A stretch of DNA of 64,000 nucleotides from Carettochelys insculpta (GCF_033958435.1 NC_134139.1:208179501-208243500), one strand, 5' to 3'; counted from the stretch's first letter, positions 27,601-35,406 are shown. Numbers and translations: made by a program. The notes: generated by a model from the sequence alone, not told the origin.

Positions 27601-30600
27601 GGGGTGGTGGAGAGAGTACCAGAACAATTCCAGTGGAAAGGCTTCTACTCCCGGTACTTCCTGACAGAGAAGAAGACAGGAGGTTGGAGACCAATCCTGG
27701 ATTTACGGGCCCTCAATTGGTATTTGCGCAAACAGCGTTTCAAAATGACTACAAGTGCTTCCATAATCACTGCACTGGACGATGGAGACTGGTTTGCAGC
27801 CCTCGACTTACAGGACGCGTATTTTCATATAGCAATTCATCCGGCGCACAGACGTTTCCTCTGATTCACAGTAGGCAGAGAACATTTCCAGTACAGTGTC
27901 CTTCCATTTGGTCTCTCTTCGGCACCCAGAGTTTTCACCAAAACCCTGGCAGTCGTATCAACGTATCTACACAGACAAGGCGTTTTCATTTTTCCATACC
28001 TGGACGACTGCCTGCTGAAAGGAACTTCCAAAGCGGAGGTCTTACAAATGATACACATCACCACAAACACATTTGCCTCGCTGGGCCTCATCATCACCCT
28101 CTCGAAGTCAAAAACCGAGCCCACGCAAAATATAGAATTTATAGGGACGCATATAGACTGCTACATCAAGGGTATACCTGCCCGATGCCTGTTTTGCACC
28201 ATCAGATCCCTGGTACAAGTAATAACGTACAGCCCCGCTGTCCCAATCCTAACATGTCTACAGATGTTGGGGCACATGGCGACCACCACATTTGTGGTAC
28301 AAGACGCCAGACTGCACATGCGAGGCCTGCAGCATTGGTTGGCAAGCGTGTACAAACCAATAGCCCATACCATTCACAGGATGGTATCGCCCACAATGGA
28401 GCTGCGAAGGTCACTGGCATGGTGGGCAGACCCCAAGAACCTCCTAGTAGGGGTGCCTTTCCGCCAACCGCAAATTACTGTTTTTCTCACAGATGCATCC
28501 CATGTGGGATGGGGAGTGCTCATTGGCAACAAAGTCACTCAAGGTTTGTGGTCCCCCGTGGAGAAGACACTGCATATAAACATACTAGAGCTCAGAGCAG
28601 TGTTCAATGCGTGCAGGTGTTTTCGAAATTACCTGCACGGAAAAGTAGTCGGGATGAATACCGACAACACCTCCACCATGTTTTATATAAACCGACAAGG
28701 AGGGGCCAGATCTCGTGCACTCTGTGCGGAGGCTGTCCGGTTGTGGAACTGGTGCATTGCCGACGATATAACCCTAAGGGCTTCATACTTACTGGGTGTC
28801 CACAACGTAAAGGCGGACCAACTCAGCAGACGCTTTGCGCTCACGCACGAGTGGCAGATCCGTTCCGACCTGCTCCGACAAGTGTTTCACAAATGGGGGT
28901 TTCCCCAAATCGATTTGTTTGCCACTCACAACAACAAGAAATGTCCCCAGTACTGCTCCAGAGCGGGCATAGGACACGGATCCTTGGGGGATGCCTTCAT
29001 GATCCCATGGGAGGGCCCTCTACTCTATGCGTTCCCTCCCACAACACTCATCCACAAGGTTTTGGAGAAAGCCAAAAGGGACAGAGCACACATGATACTC
29101 CATAGTCCCAACCTGGGACCGACAGCAATGGTTTCCGCTGCTTCTCCGCATGGCATGTTGCTGGCCGTTTCCCCTGCTGGCGGTACCGGACCTTCTCACA
29201 CAGGCTCGGGGGTCAATAATGCATCCACATCCACAGCGACTCCGCCTACAGGCATGGTTAATCCATGGCTCAACGCCTTAGAGAGCACATGTTCGGAGGG
29301 AGTGAAGCAAGTCCTGGAGTGCAGTTGGAGGACTTCCACCAGAAGGATTTATGAGCACAAGTGGACACGATTTACCTCCTGGTGCTCTTCCAAGCAGTTA
29401 ACACCTCTGGACGCCCCTATAACTGCAATTCTGGACTACCTGCTGGAGCTCAAACGAGAGGGGCTCTCTCTATCCTCGCTAAAGGTTCATCTCGCGGCTA
29501 TATCAGCTTTTTGACACAAAGAGGAAGGGCCAACCATATTCGCCCATCCTGTTGTCACGTGGTTCCTAAAGGGGTTAGCAAACCTGTATCCCCCTCGGAA
29601 ACTGCTACCACCGTCATGGAGTTTGGACTTGGTCCTCCACAAGCTTTCGGGACCGCCCTTTGAACCATTGGCCACGGTCCCCCTCCAGTTACTTACCATG
29701 AAGACAACCTTCCTTCTTGCGATTACGTCAGCCCCTCGGGTGAGCGAGCTTGCAGCAATAATGGCCACACCGCCCTGCACAGTGTTCTCAAAGGAAGCAG
29801 TGGTCTTACGATTACACCCAGCCTTCATTCCAAAGGTCTCTTCAGAGTTCCACATTAATGAACCAATAGTATTACCCTCATTTTATCCTAAGCCTCACAA
29901 CTCCAGCAAGGAGGCACGGCTGCACTTATTAGATGTGAGAAGGGCGTTGGCCTTTTACACAGATAGGACTAAGCCTTTCCAGAAAACGGACAGACTTCTG
30001 GTGTCCCTCGCACCCAGGTCGAAAGGGGAAGGCCTATCTTCACAGAGGATTTCAAACCACATAGTATCCTGCATAAGACTGTGCTATGAGCTTCGCAAGA
30101 CTTCTCTGCCAGTTCCACCCAGGGCTCACTCCATTAGAGCGATGGCGGCGTTGACGGCCTTCTTCAAGGGAATCGCGCTGAGACACATCTGCAGAGCGGC
30201 GACTTGGTCATCCTACGGCACCTTTACTAAGCACTATGCCATGCACCGGGTGTTTGAGGATACACGCCTGTCGACAGCAGTCCTTTCAAGGGCAAGCTGC
30301 ACATAAATCGGGTCCCCACCTCCTTTTTTGGGGTCACTGCTGGGTAGTCACCTACTGTGGAGCACCCACGGGGACCACTCAAAGAAGAAAGAAGTTACTC
30401 ACCTGTGTAGTAAGGATGGTTCTTCGAGATGTGTCCCCGTGGGTGCTCCACTACCCACCTGTTCCTCCCCACTTCGGAGCTCTGTTTCGTGTTTTTCAGA
30501 GGCATCCGGAGTGGTTGATCAGGAACTGGCGGGGACCGGATCGCGCACATGACCGTAAGCGTGCGAAGGACCGACACGCATCGGCGCATGCACAACCCGA

Positions 30601-32396
30601 CGGAGACTGCTGGAAATTTCCGATCTGCAGCGCCAGGGCAAGCCCGACACCTACTGTGGAGCACCCACAGGGACACATCTCGAAGAACCATAGTTGCTAC
30701 ACAGGTGAGTAACTTCTCTATCTCATGTTATTCAGCTGGCCTGGGACATTCATGTCCCAGTGCAAAGAACTGACTGAACAGATTTAAATGTGCATAGTCT
30801 GAAAAGCTTGTGCCTGTGCTGTTGAGTGAATGGAATAGAAATGCCTAGAGCAATACGAATTTGGTGGCTTGGATTCTTGATGGTGCTCTTCTTTGGCTAG
30901 ACTGCTTCTACTAAAGTCAACATGTATGCAGAATTTAGTCAAATCTGAGCACTTCAAAATATCCCCCTGTATGTTTAAGGTTTGGCTTTCTTCATGTTTA
31001 GTTTAATAGCTTGTGAATCATTGAATAGGTATGGGCTTTCTTCACCTGTAAAATATCCTAATGTAACAATTGCTGTGTGCCCAAAACAGACTTCAGAATG
31101 AATAAGTGAAAACGTAGTCTGCCATTGCAGTCTGCTTTTCACTGAAACTTTTCACGTCTATTGTAATGCAATTTCTGAAAACACCAGGTGAGTAGCTTCT
31201 GTGATTTTTTTAGGGAGTATGAAACGAGTGGATTTTCCTTTTTGAGAATTGTTGCCTATCGTAATTGGTTAGCTGTTGCTGTTTCGAATGCACACTTCTT
31301 ACCACTGACTGGTAAAAAGGCATCTGTTTAATGTGAATGCATAGAGCAAGCTTAACAGATGACTGGTATTTGTACTTACCAATCCTGATTGCAACTTGGA
31401 TAATATGAAACCACCAAACTCTTCAGTAATATTGATCTAGTGCTGTGCTATCCTGTTTCAAATATTGTAATCACTCCTGTGTTACTGCTTTTCATGCCAA
31501 ATTTCATGGAGTAAATTCTCTACTTGAATGGTTCTCCCAGTTTGGAAGGTAAGATGTAATGGAAATGCTGTCAACATACAGATGAGTTCAAGGGAACAAC
31601 ACGCAGGCATTTATACTACAGTAATGAGTCACATGTATACAGTAAATGCTCGAGTTACGTGGGGCTGCGTTCCTGCAACCCCAGCGTAACTCCAATTTTT
31701 GCGCAAGTTGAGGGGAGCCAGGAAACTGACTGTCTTACCAGGGCTGGTCAGTTTCCTGGCTCCCACTGTGGCAGGGAACCAGGAGGCAGTCTGGTTCGTG
31801 GTTTCCTGGGTCCCCAAAGCAGCAGGGAGCTGGGAACCAAGTGGCAGCCTGGTTCCATCTCCCTGTGGCTTGCAGTACTGGGAAACTGACCAGCTCATGG
31901 CAAGCGGGGATCCAGGAACCAGGCTATGAGCTTTCTCCCTCCCTTTCCCCAGCCGCATGGCTGTCAGACAGCCACATGGCTGGGGGAAGGGAGGAAGAAG
32001 GCTCAAGCTGCAGGGTCTCCCTGGTCAGGGACCACGCAGCTGGCTTTGCTAGCTCAGTGCTGCCAAGCTGCCTTCCAGCTGTGGGGCTGCGAGTGTCTCT
32101 GGCTCATGGCTGGCTCTGCGGGATCTCACCACCCCCATTCTCTCCGCCGCCGCCCCCAGCCCCCTTGCATAAAAGCGAGATACATGTGTGTCTCAAGGCA
32201 TTACTGTACCTAGACAGAACCCAACTCTTGCGCTGCTCTGATAACTCTACTGATCTGTTTCAGAAACACATTCATGTATGGCTGTTACTTAAGCACTGAT
32301 GAAATCGCCTTCTCTGACCCAACACCAGATGGCAAGCTGCTCGCAACTAAATACTGTCAAACCTCTAACTTCCTTGTTTACAACTTTATTAGTTAA
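3574..32396 (+). CDS. ESCO2: ESCO2, N-acetyltransferase for sister-chromatid cohesion (ten coding exons)
   Basis: ESCO2 acetylates the cohesin subunit SMC3 in S phase so that sister chromatids stay joined; it acts in the nucleus. The coding exons are 3574-3626, 6132-7149, 11655-11745, 13428-13488, 19189-19321, 21532-21663, 21975-22064, 23262-23405, 24287-24468 and 32264-32396. All have AG/GT borders, and their phases add up to 2037 nt, or about 678 residues plus stop. Human ESCO2 has 601 residues; the extra length is mostly in the fast-evolving second coding exon. A C2H2 zinc finger lies at about residues 464-486 and the acetyltransferase domain from about 497 to the end. The frame has no internal stop, so the gene looks intact. 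The last intron is 7.8 kb because it holds a DIRS element and a small DNA transposon. The non-coding exon 1 and promoter were not found here. Identity is very secure. Confidence 0.96.
3801..4199. mobile_element. hAT-like non-autonomous element
   Basis: The ends form imperfect inverted repeats: GGGGATGGCCAACC on the left and GGTTGGCCACCCC on the right. This is the GGGGTGGCCAACC type known from vertebrate hAT elements. No target duplication could be proven. The interior is C-rich and non-coding. Confidence 0.6.
4291..4690. mobile_element. Tigger/pogo-like MITE, copy 1
   Basis: It begins CAGTAGACCCCGACTTATGC and ends GGGGGCTTACTG, and is flanked on both sides by TA, the target duplication of Tc1/mariner-pogo elements. 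The interior carries GGAGCCAGGAAACTGAC blocks shared with copies at 15225, 31640 and 49560-49995. Open frames inside are chance. Confidence 0.7.
6100..6126 (+). repeat. (TTTA)n microsatellite at ESCO2 splice acceptor
   Basis: About six ATTT/TTTA units end five bases before the AG of the large ESCO2 exon and supply most of its pyrimidine tract. Confidence 0.8.
6132..7149 (+). CDS. ESCO2: ESCO2 large N-terminal exon
   Basis: This exon encodes residues 18-357, a mostly disordered, lysine/serine-rich tail. Conserved islands are visible: [16 protein letters not shown] (about residues 117-132, the conserved N-terminal box) and [12 protein letters not shown]. It also has several SP/TP sites, such as SPVK and TSPLK, that could be CDK targets (inference). 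The acceptor is preceded by a (TTTA)n run at about 6101-6126. The donor GTAAGT starts at 7150. The open frame extends a few codons past the donor, to 7176, but that part is intronic. Confidence 0.93.
9487..9640 (+). repeat. Foldback repeat family A, variant copy
   Basis: It contains GGTAGCCGTGTGAGTCTGTA, then TATAGACTAACAGGTATTTT and GCATAAGCTTTCATGGGCGA, ending in the inverted part CCACAGGACTCTTTGTTG. It is more diverged from the other copies, so probably another subfamily. Confidence 0.6.
9861..10115. mobile_element. Palindromic MITE, truncated copy
   Basis: The left arm and centre match the full element at 41002-41445 (shared AATGGCCATTTCGAAG, CAGCGCCTCGTTAGCAT, AAGGGGATTTCGAAATG). Most of the right arm is missing. 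The centre CCCCTCAGCTGAGGGG is a perfect palindrome. Confidence 0.7.
11655..11745 (+). CDS. ESCO2: ESCO2 small linker exon
   Basis: The acceptor TTCTATTACAG ends at 11654 and the donor GTAGAT begins at 11746. The exon encodes an acidic linker ([10 protein letters not shown] onward, residues 358-387), entering in phase 0 and leaving in phase 1, as the flanking exons require. No domain is recognised, and the support is phase and splice sites. Confidence 0.8.
11746..13427. other. ESCO2 intron with MITE fragments
   Basis: About 11840-12075 holds a fragment whose AGAGGGAACACTG end is a terminal motif of a vertebrate hAT-type repeat. 12389-12605 is a foldback copy listed separately. About 12605-12680 contains GAGAACCCCTGG, another hAT-type end. 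The remainder is AT-rich and unassigned. Confidence 0.4.
12389..12605. repeat. Foldback repeat family A, complete small hairpin copy
   Basis: The left arm (AAAGCAGTCTTGTAGTACTT, TAAAGACTAACC, GATTTATTAGGTGATGAG) is mirrored by the right arm up to AAGTACTACAAGACTGCTTT. The arms are about 75 nt around a short centre near 12475, followed by the family end ATGGCTACCACCTCTCTGA. Confidence 0.8.
13428..13488 (+). CDS. ESCO2: ESCO2 small exon (VYPIFS motif)
   Basis: Acceptor TCTTTCCAG and donor GTATGT frame 61 nt encoding [18 protein letters not shown]. The VYPIFS..SVN core is shared with human ESCO2. Confidence 0.9.
13660..13935 (+). repeat. MIR-like SINE with L2-type tail
   Basis: Core pattern: GTTCAGTTCCTGACTC, then GTTGGGCAAGTTTCTTAATC, then TTTTCCCCATCTTT. 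The tail AAACTCTTTGAGCAAGGATT and CCTAGCACAGTGGAGCCTTG is typical of old amniote tRNA-SINEs mobilised by L2. Diverged and ancient. Confidence 0.65.
15225..15809. mobile_element. Tigger/pogo-like MITE, copy 2 (right end intact)
   Basis: The right terminus CAGGGGTTTACTG is followed by TA at 15810-15811. The interior repeats GGGAGCTGGGAATC and AGGAAACTGA-type blocks in both orientations. The left end is not recognisable. Frames of 195 and 133 codons on opposite strands here are by-products of the internal inverted repeats. Confidence 0.6.
16473..17110. mobile_element. hAT-like non-autonomous element
   Basis: The ends CAGAGGTAGG and CCTACCCCTG are inverted repeats. The flanking octamers AAGTAGAG and CAGTAGTG agree at 6 of 8 positions, consistent with an aged 8-bp target duplication. 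A near-terminal GACCCAAAAAAGGTCC block is shared with 43920-43950. Non-coding. Confidence 0.65.
18413..18750. mobile_element. MITE with GGCTAC/TATCTACACTA ends
   Basis: Left GGCTACATCTACACTAGA is mirrored at the right by CTCGACTAGACATAGCC. The interior holds GTTTTGCTCACCAAAAC- and GTTGACAGAG-type inverted pieces. No transposase. Family not assigned. Confidence 0.6.
19189..19321 (+). CDS. ESCO2: ESCO2 exon before zinc finger
   Basis: The acceptor ACTTTCAG ends at 19188 and the donor GTGAGT starts at 19322. It encodes residues 408-452, ending in the KDFKDQMII stretch that leads into the zinc finger; human has the related KTKDQLII. Phases are consistent on both sides. Confidence 0.92.
19425..19819. 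mobile_element. Long palindromic MITE
   Basis: Two arms of about 190 nt are inverted copies around a centre near 19630. GTGCCTACACTTGCATTC at the left mirrors GAATGCAAGTGTAGACAC at the right. Further in, AATGCAAATGAGGCAC, TTTGAAAGAAAAAAAACC and CCCATCTT each find their partner. No coding capacity. Confidence 0.85.
20467..20753. mobile_element. MITE with AGGGC ends
   Basis: The terminal AGGGCAAATCTATACCA at the left pairs loosely with TGGCAGTGCGGACAAGCCCT at the right. The interior has TCAATCTA and TAGATTG inverted pieces. Aged copy, family not assigned. Confidence 0.5.
21532..21663 (+). CDS. ESCO2: ESCO2 C2H2 zinc-finger exon
   Basis: The exon encodes residues 453-496. The zinc-binding residues are visible as C464-X2-C467 in [12 protein letters not shown] and H482-X3-H486 in [10 protein letters not shown]. 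This Eco1/ESCO finger supports acetyltransferase activity. Exact 44-codon exon in phase 0. Confidence 0.96.
21797..21845 (+). repeat. Foldback repeat family A, end fragment
   Basis: ATCAGAGGCGTAGCTGAGTT and AATCTGTATCT resemble the outer end of family A. Short and diverged. Confidence 0.4.
21975..22064 (+). CDS. ESCO2: ESCO2 acetyltransferase exon (GWKKERVV)
   Basis: The 30-codon, phase-0 exon encodes [20 protein letters not shown], nearly identical to human. This is the start of the Eco1 catalytic domain. The acceptor is TGTGGTAG and the donor AAG|GTGCAA. Confidence 0.95.
22065..23261. other. ESCO2 intron with MIR/L2-type remnants
   Basis: 22078-22160 matches the GTACAGTGCCTAACATAATG tail typical of L2/MIR repeats. 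22262-22370 has the MIR core GACCTTGCACAAATCACTGG. The rest is unassigned. Confidence 0.5.
23262..23405 (+). CDS. ESCO2: ESCO2 acetyltransferase exon ([10 protein letters not shown])
   Basis: The 48-codon, phase-0 exon encodes [13 protein letters not shown] and later [13 protein letters not shown], conserved strands of the acetyltransferase fold. Donor CAG|GTATGT. Confidence 0.96.
23725..23830 (+). repeat. Foldback repeat family A, left half
   Basis: AGCAGTCAAGTAGCACTTTA, then ACTAACAAAATAATTCATTA and GAGCTTTCGTGGGACAGACC. Only the left arm is clear. It lies in the ESCO2 intron before the acetyl-CoA-binding exon. Confidence 0.7.
24287..24468 (+). CDS. ESCO2: ESCO2 acetyl-CoA-binding exon
   Basis: It encodes residues 575-635. 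[19 protein letters not shown] contains the strand and the R-x-x-G-I-A acetyl-CoA loop of the GNAT fold. Donor AG|GTAAGG. The next exon lies 7.8 kb away, beyond the DIRS insertion. Confidence 0.96.
24469..24674. other. ESCO2 last intron, part before the DIRS element
   Basis: Ordinary AT-rich intron; nothing recognised. Confidence 0.4.
24675..24853 (+). repeat. DIRS left terminal inverted repeat
   Basis: Contains CCCCGTGGGTGCTCCACAGT near its start. It pairs with 30524-30690 over some 165 nt with scattered mismatches. Confidence 0.88.
25136..27215 (+). pseudogene. DIRS gag-like ORF, broken
   Basis: Frame 2 opens with [17 protein letters not shown] and a cluster of CxxC pairs (CESC, CIRC, CSHC; first about 45 residues), suggesting a small zinc-binding head. 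It then becomes Pro/Ala/Ser-rich. A TGA at 26030-26032 interrupts it, but the same frame continues with an [13 protein letters not shown] stretch to about 26288. A frameshift leads into frame 3 at about 26270-26319, which carries the conserved DIRS gag core ([20 protein letters not shown], then a Tyr/Leu-rich helical part) and ends at 27215. The second DIRS at 63044 has the same N-terminus. Assembly or nucleic-acid binding is inferred, not shown. Confidence 0.8.
27360..29160 (+). pseudogene. DIRS pol: reverse transcriptase, RNase H and methyltransferase-like region, broken
   Basis: Homology begins in frame 2 near 27420 ([18 protein letters not shown]) and shifts to frame 1 near 27500. From there one frame runs on, apart from a TGA at 27862-27864. 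RT motifs are [22 protein letters not shown] and the catalytic YLDD at 27997-28008. RNase H acidic residues are Asp in [11 protein letters not shown] (28492), Glu in INILELRAV (28588) and Asp in MNTDNTS (28663). The region from QIDLFATH (about 28906) to YAFPP corresponds to the methyltransferase-like part of vertebrate DIRS pol proteins; I cannot say whether it was ever active. A 490-codon frame at 27633-29105 is an overlapping shadow. Confidence 0.88.
29270..30306 (+). pseudogene. DIRS tyrosine recombinase, one stop codon
   Basis: It continues pol frame 1. An N-terminal core-binding domain ([17 protein letters not shown] onward) is cut by TGA at 29512-29514, and the catalytic domain follows in the same frame. 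Expected residues are visible: Arg in [10 protein letters not shown] (29737-29739), the H-x-x-R box HSIR (30127-30138), Trp in ATWSSYGTF (30205) and the nucleophile candidate Tyr in FTKHYAMH (30235-30237). Such enzymes integrate circular DIRS DNA by site-specific recombination. All key residues survive; only the single stop blocks the domain. Confidence 0.88.
30350..30452. repeat. DIRS internal complementary region
   Basis: The first part (30350-30390) is the inverse of the element's left end. The second (30390-30452), with CACCTGTGTAG and TTCTTCGAGATGTGTCCCCG, is the inverse of its right end. The two halves meet near 30390. Confidence 0.88.
30524..30717 (-). repeat. DIRS right terminal inverted repeat with extension
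   Basis: 30524-30690 is the inverse of the left terminus. The outermost GTTGCTACACAGGTGAGTAA (about 30693-30712) has no partner at the left end but pairs with the internal complementary region. 30390-30452 and 30655-30717 could fold into a 60-bp stem. Confidence 0.85.
30718..31639. other. ESCO2 last intron, part after the DIRS element
   Basis: AT-rich, with no repeat or exon that I recognise. Confidence 0.4.
31640..32206. mobile_element. Tigger/pogo-like MITE, copy 3
   Basis: It starts CAGTAAATGCTCGAGTTACG and ends GGCATTACTG, with TA on both flanks (31638-31639, 32207-32208). The interior has the shared GGAGCCAGGAAACTGACTG block and an inverted pair around 31960 (CTCCCTCCCTTTCCCC against GGGGGAAGGGAGGAAG). 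It lies 57 bp upstream of the last ESCO2 exon. Confidence 0.75.
32264..32396 (+). CDS. ESCO2: ESCO2 last coding exon
   Basis: The acceptor GATCTGTTTCAG ends at 32263. The exon encodes [20 protein letters not shown] and ends NFLVYNFIS, then TAA (32394-32396), matching the ESCO2 C-terminus. A small Tigger-like element ends only 57 bp upstream of the exon. Confidence 0.96.
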
Positions 32397-32690
32397 GACC
32401 AATTCCAGAAAATCATAATTAAATTGATTTAAACTGAAGACATTTAGTTTGCTAAACGTAATTTGCATTAATTGTGTTACTCAGCCATGTTTCACTTTAG
32501 ATTCCTACTGATGGCAAACTCTTGATCAAGTTAAATGGCATGGAATTAAAAGAATATTGTCACTTTTCTGTACATTGTTCTGTATTTTAATGTTTGTACT
32601 TTGAAATTAAACTTAAGTTTGTGATTGTAAATGTTTATTCTGAAAGCTAAAGTTTTTATTGCAATAACTTGTAAATTAAAAAAAAAATTC
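32397..32690 (+). other. ESCO2: ESCO2 3' untranslated region (probable)
   Basis: AT-rich, with ATTAAA hexamers at about 32418, 32545, 32606 and 32675, the last followed by an A-tract. No AATAAA is present. Which site is used cannot be told from the sequence. Confidence 0.55.
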
Positions 32691-33902
32691 TATTATTAAT
32701 ATAAAGATTTCTCTAAATTACATTAGGTTTGGGTATATGTTTGGTTACTTCATGCCACAGGATGTGAGGAGACTCCCACCAATATTGAAACTGTGTGCGC
32801 TACTTGCTTTGGTACAGCTGGAGAGAGACAAATATTATGCTATCTGTGCTGCTGAGGGGGATACTAATAGCCTAGTAGTTACACGCTGGGACAGTCAAGT
32901 GTCTTGGTGAGGACTATACACCTATCTGGTACCTTTCCAGATTGGAAGTTGCAGTGAACAGAAGACAGGTCAAAATGTACCCAGTGGTTGCTGCTATTGG
33001 CCAGCTAGCAAAAACTTACCTGAGACAGGTGTGGATATGAAGCATTTGTAGCAGCAGTCTGGACCCAATAATCCTGATGCATAAAAGTTAGTGGGACTAT
33101 TAGTGTGAATAAAATGTGTGTATTTAGTTAGGTTAGTCTGTATGTGCTCAGACAGAATCACTACCTATTGCTCAGGAGTTAGACGGAGCCTCAACCTTGC
33201 TGTACGCACTCACTAGTATTCTTGTACTGGTTGTGCGTAGTTTGTTCCATAAAAGTAATCGGAAATTTAATGTGATGCCTCCATGTTACAAGCAGAAGTT
33301 GGTTTGACACTTGTATATGGGTTCAGAATGGTTATTTTTAAATACATCCTTTCACGCTACTTCAGTGCCTTCAGGGGCCATGTAAATTGTTTTATTCAAT
33401 TAGGAGTCACTCTGTCTTCGCAGGGTTGTCCTTCATCTCTTTCCATTGATAGCACGACTACTGCTTGGTGTTAACTTCTCCCTACCCTGACTTCTGCATT
33501 AGAGGATGTATGTAAAGAAGTGAGGGGGAGACTTTTGTACTAGCTCTGGTTAGTCCAGCATTTCATTAACATGCTATTCCCCATGAAACAATGTGGTCGA
33601 GTCTTTACCTTCCCTCGTACCACATCCTTTTAACCATAAATGTATTTGGGTGCAGTTCAACTACTTTCAGGCCCTGTGAATTAAGATCAGGATGAACTTA
33701 TTCCCTTCCAGATATGACACTGGATTAGTTTTGAGGTGTTGGTTGTTCATTGAACTGATAATGCAATTGCCCATGGCTGTTTTACTAGCAATGGTACGTC
33801 AGCCATCTGTCCCTGCTCCTGAATCACTTAAATGCAGTTTACCACTTTTAGTCTCCCAAGTGGACTGGCTTGTTTAAGTGTATGCAACTATTTTAGCCCT
33901 TC

Positions 33903-34096
33903 AAACAACAAGCAGTCCTCTAGCACCTCAGACTAACAAATTTATTGGCTCCTGAGTTTTCATGGATAAGACCCATTTCAGATGAAGTGGGTCTTGCCTA
34001 CAAAAGCTCATGACCTAATAAATTTGTTAGTCTCTAAGGTGCTACAGGACTGCTTATTTGTGAATTCGCACGCTAACACAGCTACCCGTCTGAAAC
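33903..34096. repeat. Foldback repeat family A, small hairpin copy
   Basis: The left arm (CAAGCAGTCCTCTAGCACCT, ACTAACAAATTTATTGG, CAGATGAA) is mirrored by AAAGCTCATGACCTAATAAA, TTTGTTAGTCTCTAAGGTGC and TACAGGACTGCTTATTTGTG. It ends with the outer CTAACACAGCTACCCGTCTG. Confidence 0.8.
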
Positions 34097-34965
34097 TATT
34101 GTAGCCTTTGTAAACATGCTGGTTTTGTTGCTTTGTCAAATAAAATTCATTTGAGTCATAGCTTGACAATGTAAACTTTCTCCTTGTGTTTGGTTTTAAT
34201 TTGTTTGTTTTCCCTGCATGTCTTGTATCCACTTCCATTTTGATTATATTGCAAGCTCATAATTAGGCTGGACTGAAGCCATTAGCCTACAGTGCTTGAC
34301 ATTCCAGGTTCTTTATAGCCTTGTTCAGTACAGTTCTATTAGAATATACACTGGTATGTCGCAGTTGCATAGTTATGGTATTCCCACTTAGTTGCAAAAC
34401 ACTAGACAATCACTTAATTTGTTTCTAGCTCTGATTACAGTGAGATACTTGAAAACATCAACTATGGAAAGGTCTGTAACTAGCAACCTAAATTAAGTAT
34501 GAATGATCCTTCACTTAGTTGCTTCTGAAGCGTCTTTAAACCATCTTCTTTGTGTGCCAAAACGCCACTTATACCCAGATGCCCAAACTTTTTTTAAACT
34601 GTTAAAAAAAGGTTGAATGCCTGTTCTGAGCAAAACCTGCTAAGAAAATTCCATGGTGCACCTGTGTCACAACTGTTTTATATAAAAACCTAAGCTGGCA
34701 TTAGAGAATAGCAAGCAGGACACTTATGTTGGTTGGTCTCATGCAACACGGACCTTCATGCACCTAACTGGTTTGGACTTTGCTGCAGCTTTTTGCCCTG
34801 GGACCTGGAGAGCTCAATGCATGTTCTGCTTTTGGGAGCCCCTGAAACCTATCGCTAGTGCCCTAGGGATCTCCCCACTGCATGAGAACTGTTGGTATAG
34901 AGCAGATGATGTGATATTTTAATTATCAGTAGCCTCCAAACCAGGAGTCTTGTGTCCTTCTACCT

Positions 34966-35406
34966 CAGTGGTTCCCACATGTCTCAGCCTCAGGGCCCTG
35001 CTTTTGATTTGAGACCCTCATGCCCCCAAACCTCCTCTTTACCATCATCCAACTATGCTAGCCACCTGCCTGAACCCCAGGCTGCCAGGGCCATCCGCCC
35101 ACCCAAACCTCACACTGCTGGGGCCAGCCATCCACTCACCCCTCTGAGCTGAGGTACCCCCAGCTCCCCATCTAACCCCAATCTACACTCATTCACCTGT
35201 GCAGTAGGCAGCTAGCTCCACACAAGCCTTTACCAGTTACCTGCTTTTTAGAGCAGCTGCTCCATGTCACCGATGTAAAATGGCAGGGCCTGAGAGCCAG
35301 GAGGAAAGGCCAGCTCTTTCTTGGGGTCAGGGGAATGGTGGGGGGGTGCTGGGTCACCTCATGCCCCCCAGAATTTCTTCATACTCCCCCAGTTTGGGAA
35401 GCCATG
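34966..35406. mobile_element. hAT-type non-autonomous element with perfect target duplication
   Basis: It is flanked by exact 8-bp direct repeats TTCTACCT (34958-34965 and 35407-35414). The termini CAGTGGTTCCCACATG and CCAGTTTGGGAAGCCATG are imperfect inverted repeats of the hAT CAGTGGTTCCCAAACT type. The interior is C-rich and has no transposase frame. Confidence 0.85.

Larger units (their letters stand above)
24675..30717 (+). mobile_element. DIRS-type tyrosine-recombinase retrotransposon, nearly full length
   Basis: A 6.04 kb element in the last ESCO2 intron, same orientation as the gene. The left terminal repeat (about 24675-24853) is the inverse of about 30524-30690. Just before the right end, 30350-30390 is the inverse of the left terminus and 30390-30452 is the inverse of the extreme right terminus (30655-30717). 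This internal complementary region, fusing inverse copies of both ends, is the DIRS hallmark and templates closure of the circular cDNA. The right repeat extends some 30 nt beyond the left one. Inside are gag, RT, RNase H, a methyltransferase-like region and a tyrosine recombinase. Three in-frame TGA stops and about two frameshifts make this copy inactive. No target duplication was seen, as expected for DIRS. Confidence 0.92.

Noticed and set aside
27633..29105. 490-codon frame on the + strand
   Set aside because: Shadow frame over the DIRS pol region; the true RT/RNase H motifs are in the neighbouring frame.
30395..30691. Open frames on both strands at the DIRS right end
   Set aside because: Caused by the inverted terminal and internal complementary repeats; the same residues recur in the left terminus frames.
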